Source of the DNA: Bacteroides sp.
GTDB lineage: Bacteria > Bacteroidota > Bacteroidia > Bacteroidales > Bacteroidaceae
Direction: 5' to 3'
Length of the DNA: 64,000 nucleotides
Assembly: GCA_017471925.1 (NCBI GenBank)
Contig: JAFURM010000028.1
Coordinates: 20,532 to 84,531 of the forward strand
Part shown: in pieces, positions 19,432 to 28,639 of the stretch
Position numbering within the stretch: the first letter of the stretch is position 1
Layout: each line of letters opens with the position of its first letter
Program-made: the position numbers and the translations under genes
The notes under the pieces: model-generated
The model's input: only the letters and a program-made list of their open reading frames with translations
Databases searched by the model: none
Told to the model about the DNA's origin: nothing

Positions 19432-21363
19432 TGTCAGAACCACTCCGTCGCCTGTGGGGATGGTGAGGCTCAGGGGCTTCTTGGTCGAGAGTTTCACGGC
19501 CTTGGCTTGGGGCGCTCCTTTCTTGTCCATGCTGTAGAGGGTGACCTCTTCTCCCATCATCATGGGCAGTTCCAACTTCAGCTTCAGCGGCTCGGAGGTG
19601 GCGTTGATGGCAGCCACGTACCAGGTGTCGCCATGACGGCGGGCCAGTACGACATAGCGTCCGGGATAGCCGTCAATGAAGCGGGTCTCATCCCACGTGG
19701 TGGGCACCTGCTTCATGAAGTCGAGGCATACCTGCGGGGCATCCTGCAGATTGTTGGGGGCCAAGGCGAAGTTCTGGATGGGATTCTGGAAGAGGATGGC
19801 CGTAGCCAGCTGGAAGATGTCGGTGGTGCGTCGGTAGTTGCCACCGTCGTTACCCCTGTTCATACGCTTGTTCAGGAACACGCCGCCAAACTCCATGCAG
19901 CCTACCGTGTTGCGGATAAAGGGGTGCAGACAGGCATTGAAAGCCTCCTTGTCGCAGTGCTTCTGTCCGAAGATGAGGTTCTCGGAAGCTAGGATGGCCT
20001 CGCTGCCCACATAGTTGGGATACATGCGTTCCCAGCCGCGCGGCAGGGTACAGCCGTGGAAGATGACCATCAGACTGTGGTCGTCGGCATCGCTCAGGAT
20101 GGCTTCGTAGAGCCGCATGGTCTCCTGCTTGTCGCCGCCGAAGAAGTCCACCTTGATGCCTTTCACACCCTGTGCCTGCAGCCAGCGCATTTCACGCTTG
20201 CGACTGATGGGGTCACTCATGATGTTGATGGGGCCTTGCACGATGTCGTTCCACCAACCGCTGGAACTGTACCACAGGAAGATATCCACCTTTTTGCTCT
20301 GGGCATAGTCTATGAGTTGTTCCATCCGTTCATGGCCGATGTTCCTGTGCCACCAGTTGTCTATCAACACATATTCATAGCCCATGGCCGATGCCAGATC
20401 CACATACTTCACCTGGTCATCGTAGTTGATGCTGCCGTCTTGCCACAGAATCCAGCTCCATGTGCCACGACCGAACTTGTAGTCGTGCTGCGTTTCATAG
20501 AGCGGTTCCACCACGTCCCAGGTCACGGTGGTCTCTACGATGGGTTTCAGCGTGCTGCCTACGGTCAGCGTGCGCCAGGGAGTGCTTCCCGGAAGGGCAA
20601 AAGCCGGTTCTACGGTTCCGTTGCCGTTGTTTTCTCCGGGCATGGGGAACTCCAGCGTGTATAGTCCGTCGTTGCAGTCGCTGAGGCGTGAGCCACAGTA
20701 GCGGCTGTCCACACCCGTCTCGCTGACGAGCACCCAGCCCGCTTCGCCCACCTTGAAGAGGCAGGGGAAGGTATAGCCGTGTCCGTATTGGGAACGTTCG
20801 CTCATCGGTGCGTCTGCACGATATTCCTCCTCATAGCTTGGCTTGGTACGCTTCCAGCCAATCATGGCGTCGCTTTGAGGAGTGAGGAAGGTCGTGGTCT
20901 GCTCGGGGAAGCGGAAACCCGTAGCCTCGTTCATGACACGCACGCTGCCGGTCTCCCCTTTCTTGGGCAGTAGGTAGCGGAAAGCAACGTCATTGTTGCT
21001 GACGCGAAACTCCACGCTCATGTTCTGCTGTCGCCCGTTGGCCAGCGTCACGGTCAGTGTCCGCGCTTCATAGTTGATTGCAGATGCCTTGATGCGGGTC
21101 TGTGTGTAGCTCTTCTTCACTTCACCGTTCCGGTGCTCCACCCATTTCAGCCCTTGGGTAAAGTCGCCCATGTCGGTGTTCAGTCCTAATGGGGAGGCCT
21201 GCACTATCTCCTGTCCGTCATAGGTTACGGAGTAGCTCGCCTTGCCGGCATCATCACAACTTACCGTGACCTGTAGCTTGCCGTCAGGTCCGCTCACTTG
21301 GGCTTCCTGCGCCATCAGGGGCAGTGCCACGGCGCAAATCAATAAAAAAGCAATCTTCTTCAT
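19426..21363 (-). CDS. GH97 glycoside hydrolase, probably retaining alpha-galactosidase type
   Basis: A secreted protein of 645 residues (signal peptide MKKIAFLLICAVALPLMA). It has the GH97 three-domain layout: an N-terminal beta-supersandwich (about 25-270), a TIM barrel (about 280-560) and a C-terminal beta-sandwich. Typical blocks are WSWILWQDGSINYDDQ, VLIDNWWHRNIG and VKGIKVDFFGGDKQ. The Asp in KVDFFGG corresponds to the nucleophile of retaining GH97 alpha-galactosidases, whereas inverting GH97 alpha-glucosidases (SusB) use glutamates elsewhere; I therefore favour alpha-galactosidase, though other retaining activities are possible. It lies 63 bp upstream of GH51 and 39 bp downstream of GH43 in the same transcription direction. 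Confidence 0.9.
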   Translation of the reverse strand: MKKIAFLLICAVALPLMAQEAQVSGPDGKLQVTVSCDDAGKASYSVTYDGQEIVQASPLGLNTDMGDFTQGLKWVEHRNGEVKKSYTQTRIKASAINYEARTLTVTLANGRQQNMSVEFRVSNNDVAFRYLLPKKGETGSVRVMNEATGFRFPEQTTTFLTPQSDAMIGWKRTKPSYEEEYRADAPMSERSQYGHGYTFPCLFKVGEAGWVLVSETGVDSRYCGSRLSDCNDGLYTLEFPMPGENNGNGTVEPAFALPGSTPWRTLTVGSTLKPIVETTVTWDVVEPLYETQHDYKFGRGTWSWILWQDGSINYDDQVKYVDLASAMGYEYVLIDNWWHRNIGHERMEQLIDYAQSKKVDIFLWYSSSGWWNDIVQGPINIMSDPISRKREMRWLQAQGVKGIKVDFFGGDKQETMRLYEAILSDADDHSLMVIFHGCTLPRGWERMYPNYVGSEAILASENLIFGQKHCDKEAFNACLHPFIRNTVGCMEFGGVFLNKRMNRGNDGGNYRRTTDIFQLATAILFQNPIQNFALAPNNLQDAPQVCLDFMKQVPTTWDETRFIDGYPGRYVVLARRHGDTWYVAAINATSEPLKLKLELPMMMGEEVTLYSMDKKGAPQAKAVKLSTKKPLSLTIPTGDGVVLTK

Positions 21364-21402
21364 ACACCTTATATATTATATCTATTCATTGTTAACTCTT
21401 CA

Positions 21403-22407
21403 TTATTCATTTCTCATTCCCCACTTCTTCTGCAGGCGTTTCATCTCCTTCCTGGTGATGGGGATGATGGTGCCATGTCGGGGGTGGAAATCCATATTCA
21501 CCTCGCCGTCTATGACGCGGAAGTGCTTCAGGTCGGTGGTCTCCGTGAACTGATACTTGCCCCGCATGTAGACATCATACATCAGGATATACTTCTCTTC
21601 TCCAATCAGCTTGAAGGTGCCTGCCCCCTCCACGGCATCCCGTGTCTGTTGTTTGTAGTCGGGCTGTTCGTCCCATTCGCCCGAGGTGAGGCTGTGGGTT
21701 GTGGCCACCTTAATGCCGTTGCCATGTCCCTCTGTCTTGTAGAAGAGGTGGAAGACACCATCCTTGTACACGATGTCGCCGTCAATGCATGACTTGCCGC
21801 TCTTGGGCAGGAACAGGGGCTTATACTCTCCCTCCAGGTCGGTAAAGTCCTTGTTGGCATAGGCGTAATAGATGATGTCGGGACCGTTGCCGTGCTGCAT
21901 GGACCAGTACACCATGTATTTGCCGGCTTCGGGGTCATAGATGGTCTGCGGTGCCCACACGCGCTTCAGTTTCTCCTGACCTTTGTAGCGTTTCTGTATG
22001 TTCACCACGCTGTGTTTCCAGTTTACGAGGTCTTTGGACTTCAGCAACACCATGGCCCGGTTGGAGTTCCATCCGTTGTCGCTCACCATGTCGGTCAGCA
22101 CCATGTAGAAGGTCTTGCCGTCTTCACAACGCAGGATGTGCGGGTCGCGCACGCCGCCGGTAGAGCTGATGATTTTGGAGTCCATCACCGGCTTGTTGTC
22201 ATTCAGGGCCTTGTAGGTGTAGCCGTCTTCGCTGATGGCATAGCACACGGCCTCTTCGCTGATGTGGTTGCCGGTGAAGTAAGTGAATAAATAGCCGGCA
22301 TAGGGCTTCTCTTTTTTCTTCTCGGTTTGTGCTTGTATCATTGCAGGGAACGCCAGCAGGGCGGCCAACAAGCCTGATACGACAAGACGTGTTTTTCCTT
22401 TTATCAT
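21403..22407 (-). CDS. secreted GH43-family glycosidase
   Basis: A protein of 334 residues with a signal peptide (to about residue 27, VSGLLAALLAFPAMIQAQ). The five-bladed propeller features of GH43 are seen: GVRDPHILRCEDGKTFYMV (catalytic base Asp in the DPxI motif), VWAPQTIYDPEAGKYMVYWS, GSCIDGDIV-like blade 3 and DAVEGAGTFKLIG (general acid Glu). The first about 70 residues precede the base Asp, as in GH43 members whose first strands close the propeller. GH43 enzymes act mostly on alpha-L-arabinofuranosides, beta-xylosides or galactosides; the subfamily cannot be fixed here. It is the first gene of the minus-strand glycosidase run. Confidence 0.85.
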   Translation of the reverse strand: MIKGKTRLVVSGLLAALLAFPAMIQAQTEKKKEKPYAGYLFTYFTGNHISEEAVCYAISEDGYTYKALNDNKPVMDSKIISSTGGVRDPHILRCEDGKTFYMVLTDMVSDNGWNSNRAMVLLKSKDLVNWKHSVVNIQKRYKGQEKLKRVWAPQTIYDPEAGKYMVYWSMQHGNGPDIIYYAYANKDFTDLEGEYKPLFLPKSGKSCIDGDIVYKDGVFHLFYKTEGHGNGIKVATTHSLTSGEWDEQPDYKQQTRDAVEGAGTFKLIGEEKYILMYDVYMRGKYQFTETTDLKHFRVIDGEVNMDFHPRHGTIIPITRKEMKRLQKKWGMRNE

Positions 22408-22480
22408 AACATTATTAATTTAAATGAGTTAGCGAGTGTAAAAGTAACACTTTATCTGATACGCCATGCTAAGAGGGGAT

Positions 22481-22494
22481 ATGTTATATAACAT
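22481..22494. promoter_or_regulatory. 14-bp perfect palindrome upstream of the GH43 gene
   Basis: ATGTTATATAACAT is its own reverse complement and lies 74 bp upstream of the GH43 start codon, so it is a candidate operator for the glycosidase run. No known regulator site is recognised. Confidence 0.4.
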
Positions 22495-22503
22495 GTAATA
22501 CAA

Positions 22504-22587
22504 TCGGGGCACGGATTACTCTTTGATTCTTGTACGGACCTTGTATGTGGTGTAGTCCGTGAGAACCGGTGTTAATCCGTGCCCCGA
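22504..22587. terminator. long two-level stem-loop of the CACGGAT family after adk
   Basis: TCGGGGCACGGATTA (22504-22518) pairs perfectly with TAATCCGTGCCCCGA (22573-22587). Inside it, ACGGAC (22534-22539) pairs with GTCCGT (22555-22560). It lies 41 bp beyond the adk stop and may end its transcript. No T-tract is obvious on the minus strand, so it may instead be a mobile palindromic repeat. Confidence 0.5.
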
Positions 22588-22627
22588 AAAGAGAGGTGGC
22601 TTATAACCTGTATGATTTTATGCAGCC

Positions 22628-23200
22628 TTATTTCACTTTGTCCACAGCCTCACAAATCTCGGCGAAGATGTCTTCCAACAGGCCGAACCCTTTGATGTGT
22701 TGGTACTTGCCGTCCTGCTTGTACCAGTCAATGAGGGGAGCGGTTTGGTTGTGATAGACTACCAGACGCTTCTTGATGGTCTCTTCGTTGTCATCGGCAC
22801 GTCCGCTTTCCTGTCCGCGCTTGATGAGGCGGGTCATCAGTTCCTCTTCGGGCACGTCAAGGTCCAGCATGATGCTGACTTCCTGTCCACGCTCGGCCAG
22901 TACCTTCTTCAGGGCTTCGGCTTGCGGGATGGTGCGGGGGAATCCGTCGAAAATCACTCCCTTGCTCTCTTGGAAACTGTCCAATGTCTTGGCCAGGATG
23001 TCGATAATCAGTTCATCGGGGATGAGCTGGCCCTGGTCAATGTACCCTTTGGCAATCTTGCCCAGTTCCGTACCGCCCTTGATCTCTGCACGGAGCACGT
23101 CACCCGTTGAAATGTGGTTTATGCCGTATTTGGCCACAATCTTTTCACTCTGCGTGCCCTTGCCGGAACCGGGGGCACCGAAAATCACAATGTTTAGCAT
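22628..23200 (-). CDS. adk: adenylate kinase
   Basis: A 190-residue cytoplasmic enzyme converting AMP and ATP to two ADP. P-loop GAPGSGKGTQ (7-16), AMP-binding ISTGDVLRAE, DGFPRTIPQA, and the LID-flanking RLIKRGQESGRADDNEETI. The LID is the short type without the four zinc-binding cysteines, as in other Bacteroidetes adenylate kinases. It is followed by a large stem-loop and lies 71 bp downstream of hpt on the same strand, so the two purine genes may share a transcript. Confidence 0.97.
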   Translation of the reverse strand: MLNIVIFGAPGSGKGTQSEKIVAKYGINHISTGDVLRAEIKGGTELGKIAKGYIDQGQLIPDELIIDILAKTLDSFQESKGVIFDGFPRTIPQAEALKKVLAERGQEVSIMLDLDVPEEELMTRLIKRGQESGRADDNEETIKKRLVVYHNQTAPLIDWYKQDGKYQHIKGFGLLEDIFAEICEAVDKVK

Positions 23201-23271
23201 GTTGTTTCTGTTCTATTTTGATTATACCTATTTAATATGCTGCGATGGATTTAAGTCTGTTGCGGCGGGGC

Positions 23272-23811
23272 TTATTCCTCCACTACCGTATAGATGTCTT
23301 TCAGGTTGCGGCCCTGGTGGTCATAGTCCAGTCCGTAGCCCACGATGAAGTCGTTGGGGATGTTCATGGCCACATACTCGATGTTGAGGGGTACTTGCAG
23401 CTTTTCGGGCTTCACTAACAGTGAGGCAATGTGTATCTCGCTGGGGTTGCGTGTGCCCAGGGTCTGCAACAAGCGTTGCATGGTGAGTCCGGTCTCCACG
23501 ATATCTTCCACGATGACGATGCACCGTCCGCTGATGTCTTCGTTGATGCCGATTACTTCCGTAATTTTTCCGGTAGAGGCAATTCCCTGATAGGAGGCCA
23601 GCTTCACGAAGGAAATCTCGCAGGGAATCGTGATACGTTTCATCAAGTCGGCCGTAAACATAAACGAACCGTTCAGGATGCTGAGGAACAAAGGGGTCTT
23701 TCCGGCCAGGTCGCGATTGATTTCATCGGCCACGCGGCTCACTTCTTTCAGGATGTCTTCTTCCTTGATGGAGATGGCAAACTGTCTGTCTTTTATCTGT
23801 ATGGTGTCCAT
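23272..23811 (-). CDS. hpt: hypoxanthine phosphoribosyltransferase
   Basis: A 179-residue purine-salvage enzyme that joins hypoxanthine or guanine to PRPP. The type I PRTase features are FLSILNGSFMFTADL, the PRPP loop CIVIVEDIVETGLTMQRLL and the base-binding FIVGYGLDYDHQGRNLKDIY. Length is normal. A minus-strand -7 box (TACTTTTG, 23847-23840) lies 29 bp upstream of the start. The neighbouring adk supports a purine-nucleotide context. Confidence 0.95.
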   Translation of the reverse strand: MDTIQIKDRQFAISIKEEDILKEVSRVADEINRDLAGKTPLFLSILNGSFMFTADLMKRITIPCEISFVKLASYQGIASTGKITEVIGINEDISGRCIVIVEDIVETGLTMQRLLQTLGTRNPSEIHIASLLVKPEKLQVPLNIEYVAMNIPNDFIVGYGLDYDHQGRNLKDIYTVVEE

Positions 23812-23853
23812 AGTAGGATTGATTATTAAAAATTAGGGGCAAAAGTAGCAAAA

Positions 23854-25395
23854 TTATTCCACTCCATGCATCATCCGCTGCAATTTCTTTGTGAGCAGGA
23901 AGAGAATTAGTGAGGCTACGGCCGACATGATGACGAAAACCATGAAGAAATCGTGCATGTTCTCGATGGGGAATCCCAGCAGGCTCTTCACCTTTCCCTC
24001 CTCGGGATAGAGTCCGCCCAACATGCCGGCAAACTTGTTGGCCGTGGCGGTGGAGAGATACCAGATGCCCATCATCAGCGAAGCAAAGCGCACGGGGGTC
24101 AGCTTGTTCACCATGGAGAGTCCGATGGGGGAGAGGGCTATTTCGCCCATCGTGTGGATGAAGTAGAGGGCGGCCAGCCACAGCATGCTTACCTTGACAC
24201 CGGGCTGCACGTCTTTCACGCCGAAACAGATGACGAGATAGCCTAACGAGAGCAGCAGGAGGCCGATGGCCTGCTTGGTGGGCGAGGCCGGTTCCATGCC
24301 GCGCTTGTTCAGTGTGCCCCATACGCCGGGCATCACGGCGGCCAGTATCACGACAAAGAAGGGATTGAACGACTGAATCCAGGAGGCCGGCATCTCCCAG
24401 CCCAGGATGTGGCGGTCGGTCTGCTCGGCGGCAAAGAGTGTGAGCGATGCACCGGCCTGCTCATAGGCGGCCCAGAAGAAGATGACGAAGAAGGCGATGA
24501 TATAGATGACCCAAATGCGCTCGCGCTCAATGCACGTCAGTGAGCGGTCCTGTAGCACCATGAAGGGGAAGACGATGCAGGCGGTGAAGATGCCTATGCT
24601 GATCCAGTCGTTGCCGAAGCACCAGTAGAAGAAGGCGGCCAGTCCGGCGGTGAGCAGCAGGCGCACCACGTAGTCCTTCGTCCTGCTTTTCTGTTGCACA
24701 GGCTCCTCCTTCGCGTCTCTCCTGTCGGTAGCGGCACTCTCCTTGCGGGCATCGGGGACAATGCCGAGCGGTGTGCCGTCAGGGGCAATCAGGTACTTGT
24801 TCTTCTGGCTCTCAAACAGCACGATGGTGAACAGGGTTACTATGCCGGCAATGAGGAAGCCCCACTTGAAATCCTCCGGATTACCCGTCTCGCCGAAGTA
24901 GCCGCATACCAGTGGGGCCAGGAAAGAACCCACATTGACGCCCATATAGAATATGGTATAGGCCGAGTCCAACCGCTTGTCGCCCGGCGTATAGAGTTGT
25001 CCCACGAGGGAAGAGACGGTCGGCTTGAAGCAACCGTTGCCCAGGATGAGGAACGTCAGCCCGCCATACATCAGCCAGCGCGAAAGTTCCTGGGAGTCCA
25101 GCAGAGAGGCACTGCCGAACATGAGGAACTGTCCCACGGCCATCATCACGGCTCCCCACAGCACCGAGCGTCGTATGCCCCAGTACTTGTCGGCAATGTA
25201 GCCACCGATGAGGGGAGTGAGGTAGACCAGTCCGGTGTAACTGCCATAGATGGAGGCGGCATGTTCCTTGTCGAACAGCAGGGCCTGGGTGAGAAACAGG
25301 ATGAAGATGGCTCTCATGCCATAGTAGCTGAACCGTTCTGCCGTGCTTGTGGCAAAAATCAGGTAGAGTCCTTTGGGGTGTCGGGATGTGTGCAT
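23854..25395 (-). CDS. POT-family proton-coupled peptide transporter
   Basis: A 513-residue inner-membrane protein with about 14 hydrophobic helices. The POT signature TAERFSYYGMRAIFILFL lies at residues about 18-35 (ExxERFxYYG-like proton-coupling motif), and GGYIADKYWGIRRSV follows helix 2. The family imports di- and tripeptides with protons. Helices near the C-terminus carry the PTR2-type MGEIALSPIGLSMVNKL motif. It is divergent from nnrDE across a 115-bp gap. Substrate range cannot be told from sequence. Confidence 0.93.
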   Translation of the reverse strand: MHTSRHPKGLYLIFATSTAERFSYYGMRAIFILFLTQALLFDKEHAASIYGSYTGLVYLTPLIGGYIADKYWGIRRSVLWGAVMMAVGQFLMFGSASLLDSQELSRWLMYGGLTFLILGNGCFKPTVSSLVGQLYTPGDKRLDSAYTIFYMGVNVGSFLAPLVCGYFGETGNPEDFKWGFLIAGIVTLFTIVLFESQKNKYLIAPDGTPLGIVPDARKESAATDRRDAKEEPVQQKSRTKDYVVRLLLTAGLAAFFYWCFGNDWISIGIFTACIVFPFMVLQDRSLTCIERERIWVIYIIAFFVIFFWAAYEQAGASLTLFAAEQTDRHILGWEMPASWIQSFNPFFVVILAAVMPGVWGTLNKRGMEPASPTKQAIGLLLLSLGYLVICFGVKDVQPGVKVSMLWLAALYFIHTMGEIALSPIGLSMVNKLTPVRFASLMMGIWYLSTATANKFAGMLGGLYPEEGKVKSLLGFPIENMHDFFMVFVIMSAVASLILFLLTKKLQRMMHGVE

Positions 25396-25422
25396 GCTTT
25401 ATTCGTTGGTTTATACGGTGGG

Positions 25423-25430
25423 CAAAGATA
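25423..25430 (-). promoter_or_regulatory. -7 box for the peptide transporter
   Basis: TATCTTTG on the minus strand (25430-25423) matches TAnnTTTG and lies 27 bp upstream of the start codon. No convincing -33 element is seen. Confidence 0.45.
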
Positions 25431-25510
25431 CAACTTTTGCTCTGCTCTGCTGAACGTGACATCGTCTTTTTTCGTATCTTCGCCCCCACATAAAGCAAAA
25501 AGCGACCGTT

Positions 25511-27025
25511 ATGAAGATTCTTCCCACTGCACTTGTCAAGCAACTTGACGCCTACACCATTGAACACGAACCGATTGCCTCCATCGACCTGATGGAGAGG
25601 GCTGCGCAGGCTTTGAGCGATGCCATCGCCATGCGCTACATGGAGCGTGCCACGCCTTTCGTGGTCTTTGCCGGACCGGGCAATAACGGCGGCGATGCCT
25701 TGGCGGTGGCCCGCTTGTTGGCCACGTATGGTTATTCCCTGCAGGTCTACCTGTTCAATCCGAAGGGAAAACTCTCTCCCGACTGCGAGGTGAACAGAGA
25801 GCGTCTCCTTGCTCTGGGCGGGCAGGTGGACTTCCACGAAGTGACCACATCGTTCATGCCGCCCAAACTGACGGCGGAGACGGTGGTGATTGACGGCCTC
25901 TTTGGCAGCGGACTGAACCAACCGCTTTCCGGAGGCTTTGCCATGGTGGTAAAGTTCATCAATGCCTCGCCGGCGCAAGTGGTCTCCATAGACCTGCCCA
26001 GCGGACTGATGGGGGAAGACAACAGCCTCAATGTGGAGGCCCATATCGTGAAGGCCACCCTTACCCTGAGCCTGCAACTCCCCAAACTGGCCTTCTTCCT
26101 GCCGGAGAACGCCCCCTATGTAGGCGAGTGGCAACTGTTGGACATCGGCCTGAGCCGGGAAGCCATTGCCGAGGCCGAGAACAGCTATGCCCTGACCGAA
26201 GCGTGGGAGATGAAGGGAGTGCTGAAACCACGGAAACGCTTTGCCCACAAGGGCGACTTCGGACGGGGAATGCTCATTGCCGGCAGTCAGGGTATGGCCG
26301 GCGCTTCCATCCTGGCGGCAAGGGCTTGCCTGCGCTCGGGGATTGGCCTGCTGAAGGTGCATGTGCCGCTGTGCAACAACGTCATTCTGCAGACTGCCGT
26401 TCCCGAAGCTATGACCGACCTGGATGCACATGTCGGCTACTTCTCCGAAGTCGCAGCGTGTGACGGCTGTCAGGCCGTGGCCATCGGTCCCGGACTGGGG
26501 CGTGAACAGGCCACGGCAAACGCCTTGCTGAAGCAAATCGATGCCTGCAACGTGCCTATGGTGGTGGATGCCGATGCTCTGAACCTCTTGGAGGCTCATC
26601 GTACCTACCTGCAACGCCTGCCGGCGGGGAGCATCCTGACCCCTCATCCGGGCGAGATGGACCGACTGGTAGGCAGGTGTGCCAACGGATATGACCGTTT
26701 GCAGCAGGCACGCGAGCTGGCTATGGATGCCCGTGTGTGCCTGGTGCTGAAGGGAGCATGGACGGCTGTCATCGCTCCCGATGGAAGGGTGTGGTTCAAT
26801 CCCACGGGCAATCCCGGTATGGCAACGGGCGGTAGCGGTGATGTGCTGACCGGCATCCTGCTGGCACTTCTGGCACAGGGATATGACTCGCTGCAGGCCG
26901 CCCGTCTGGGCGTCTATGTACACGGATTGGCCGGTGACTTGGCAACCGCCCGATTGGGACAGCTCTCATTGACGGCCGGAGACTTGATAGAGGCTCTGCC
27001 CGAGGCGTTTACCTCCTGCATGTGA
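25511..27025 (+). CDS. nnrDE: bifunctional NAD(P)H-hydrate epimerase / ADP-dependent dehydratase
   Basis: A 504-residue fusion that repairs damaged NADH and NADPH. The N-terminal YjeF_N half (about 1-215) epimerises R-NAD(P)HX (motifs FAGPGNNGGDALAVARLL, DGLFGSGLNQPL, SIDLPSGL). The C-terminal ribokinase-like half (about 230-500) dehydrates S-NAD(P)HX with ADP (motifs AGSQGMAGASILAARACL, ILTPHPGEMDRL and TGGSGDVLTGILLAL with the catalytic Asp). Both halves look intact. Its 3' end overlaps the convergent DUF5715 gene by 17 bp. Confidence 0.96.
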   Translation: MKILPTALVKQLDAYTIEHEPIASIDLMERAAQALSDAIAMRYMERATPFVVFAGPGNNGGDALAVARLLATYGYSLQVYLFNPKGKLSPDCEVNRERLLALGGQVDFHEVTTSFMPPKLTAETVVIDGLFGSGLNQPLSGGFAMVVKFINASPAQVVSIDLPSGLMGEDNSLNVEAHIVKATLTLSLQLPKLAFFLPENAPYVGEWQLLDIGLSREAIAEAENSYALTEAWEMKGVLKPRKRFAHKGDFGRGMLIAGSQGMAGASILAARACLRSGIGLLKVHVPLCNNVILQTAVPEAMTDLDAHVGYFSEVAACDGCQAVAIGPGLGREQATANALLKQIDACNVPMVVDADALNLLEAHRTYLQRLPAGSILTPHPGEMDRLVGRCANGYDRLQQARELAMDARVCLVLKGAWTAVIAPDGRVWFNPTGNPGMATGGSGDVLTGILLALLAQGYDSLQAARLGVYVHGLAGDLATARLGQLSLTAGDLIEALPEAFTSCM

Positions 27026-27701
27026 TGTGGAAGCAACCCTGCTTCACCTCGTGCTTCACGTAGCATCGCCGTGCGTTGCGCAGGTCCCTGAGCACTTCGG
27101 CCAGTACCTTCTTGAGCGTGCTTTCGCTGATGCTTTTGTCCGAAGCGTTCACTTTGTGATAGCGCACCCATGAAATGTCAAAGGTGGTGGCATGGCAGTG
27201 GGCCGAGTTTTCGCTGGCATTCACGTTGCGTCGGCGCAGGCGTTTCACGTCCTCCTTGGTGCGCAGCACGGAGGTGACGATGACCTTATAGGGCGGCAAC
27301 CCCTTGGCATCTAAGGAGTCTTGGAAGTTGCGGCCAATCTCGTCTATCAGGGTGGCCGCTCTCGGCACTAAGTAGGGAATGGAGTGGGTGAGCGGGTCCA
27401 GGTGGAAGGCTTTGCTCCCTTCAATGTTCTGCAGCTGTTTTTTCATCTTGTCGGCCTCCTTGCGGTCCTTCACGGCCGGCACTCCCACAGCCTTGGCGGC
27501 GGCCAGGTGGACGGCGTTCAGGTCATTGAACTCACGCTTGTAGCTCTTCACTCCTTGTATGTTGTGTGGGGCTTCCTTCTGCTTGGGATCCTGCCTTACA
27601 GCTCTTTCATGTGGCAGGGAGAGAACGATGACGACACTGAGCGCCGTCACGAAGTGCAGGACGGAGAGGAGCAGAAGCAGGGCAGGTTTTCGTAGTTTCA
27701 T
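27009..27701 (-). CDS. DUF5715 protein, M15 peptidase-like
   Basis: A 230-residue protein with a single N-terminal hydrophobic segment (about 6-30) that acts as a membrane anchor or uncleaved signal, placing the rest in the periplasm. The C-terminal part has a layout like zinc D,D-/L,D-peptidases of family M15: [16 protein letters not shown] (His and Asp ligands) and later [14 protein letters not shown] (Glu and His). A role in peptidoglycan trimming is therefore plausible but not shown. It is convergent with nnrDE and divergent from truA across an inverted repeat. Confidence 0.8.
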   Translation of the reverse strand: MKLRKPALLLLLSVLHFVTALSVVIVLSLPHERAVRQDPKQKEAPHNIQGVKSYKREFNDLNAVHLAAAKAVGVPAVKDRKEADKMKKQLQNIEGSKAFHLDPLTHSIPYLVPRAATLIDEIGRNFQDSLDAKGLPPYKVIVTSVLRTKEDVKRLRRRNVNASENSAHCHATTFDISWVRYHKVNASDKSISESTLKKVLAEVLRDLRNARRCYVKHEVKQGCFHITCRR

Positions 27702-27710
27702 GGAAGATTC

Positions 27711-27752
27711 CCGTATTTTTTCGTGAAATGTCTTATCTCACGCAAAATACGG
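27711..27752. promoter_or_regulatory. long inverted repeat between the DUF5715 gene and truA
   Basis: CCGTATTTT (27711-27719) and AAAATACGG (27744-27752) are perfect inverted copies, and CGTGA (27722-27726) pairs with TCACG (27738-27742), giving a 14-bp arm around an 11-nt loop. It is 10 bp upstream of the DUF5715 start codon, in its leader or promoter. It could be an operator or a leader hairpin. Confidence 0.5.
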
Positions 27753-27815
27753 AATTATCGCCGAGTCCTGCAAATGTTTCATGGAAAAAACTTCGCTCAT
27801 TTCCCCGCATTCCAT

Positions 27816-27823
27816 TACCTTTG
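27816..27823 (+). promoter_or_regulatory. -7 box for truA
   Basis: TACCTTTG matches TAnnTTTG and lies 24 bp before the chosen truA start codon at 27848, ruling out the longer in-frame ATG at 27728. Confidence 0.5.
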
Positions 27824-27847
27824 CAGCCGCAAACCATTTATCGAACA

Positions 27848-28600
27848 ATGAATCATCGCTATTTTATCTATCTCTCCTATGACGGCACGGCCTATCACGG
27901 GTGGCAGATTCAACCCAACGGCAGCAGCGTGCAGGAGACGCTGATGCAGGCCCTTTCCACCCTCTTGCGCAGGTCGGTGGAGGTCGTGGGAGCCGGACGC
28001 ACCGATGCCGGGGTTCATGCCCGCCTCATGGTGGCTCACTTCGATTCCGAGGCTCCGTTGGACACGCTTCTCGTGGCCGACAAACTGAACCGCCTGCTTC
28101 CGCCGGACATCAGCGTCTTCCGCCTGAGAGAGGTACTCCCCACGGCTCATGCCCGCTTTGATGCCACGGCTCGCGAATACAAGTACTACGTCACGCTGCG
28201 CAAGAATCCTTTCCAAAGACAGTATGCCTGCCGGCTCTTCTCCGCTCCTGACTTCCGGCGCATGAATGAGGCGGCCACGACGCTGATGGATTATACCGAC
28301 TTCACCAGCTTCTCCAAACTGCATACCGACGTGAAGACCAACAACTGCCGCATCACCCATGCCCAATGGACGGCGGTGGATGACGACACGTGGGTCTTCA
28401 CCATCCGTGCCGATCGCTTTCTGCGCAACATGGTACGGGCGGTGGTAGGCACCCTGTTAGAGGTGGGGCGCGGCAAGCTCACGCCGGAGGGCTTCCGACG
28501 GGTCATTGAACAGCGCGACCGCTGCAAGGCCGGGACTTCCGTGCCCGGACATGCCCTCTATCTGGTGGACGTGGCCTATCCGGAAACGATATTCCTGTGA
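27848..28600 (+). CDS. truA: tRNA pseudouridine(38-40) synthase
   Basis: A 250-residue enzyme that makes pseudouridine at positions 38-40 of tRNA anticodon arms. The catalytic Asp is in [16 protein letters not shown]; other family blocks are [29 protein letters not shown], and [19 protein letters not shown]. Length is normal. The following EamA transporter and DUF3256 gene are close on the same strand and may be co-transcribed. Confidence 0.96.
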   Translation: MNHRYFIYLSYDGTAYHGWQIQPNGSSVQETLMQALSTLLRRSVEVVGAGRTDAGVHARLMVAHFDSEAPLDTLLVADKLNRLLPPDISVFRLREVLPTAHARFDATAREYKYYVTLRKNPFQRQYACRLFSAPDFRRMNEAATTLMDYTDFTSFSKLHTDVKTNNCRITHAQWTAVDDDTWVFTIRADRFLRNMVRAVVGTLLEVGRGKLTPEGFRRVIEQRDRCKAGTSVPGHALYLVDVAYPETIFL

Positions 28601-28639
28601 TGCCTGATGATGAATCTCTAATGTCAACTTTCAACTGCC

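Noticed and set aside
24881-26923. Open frame of 680 codons on minus spanning nnrDE and part of the peptide transporter
   Set aside because: It crosses two real genes and their promoter region; no domain is seen.
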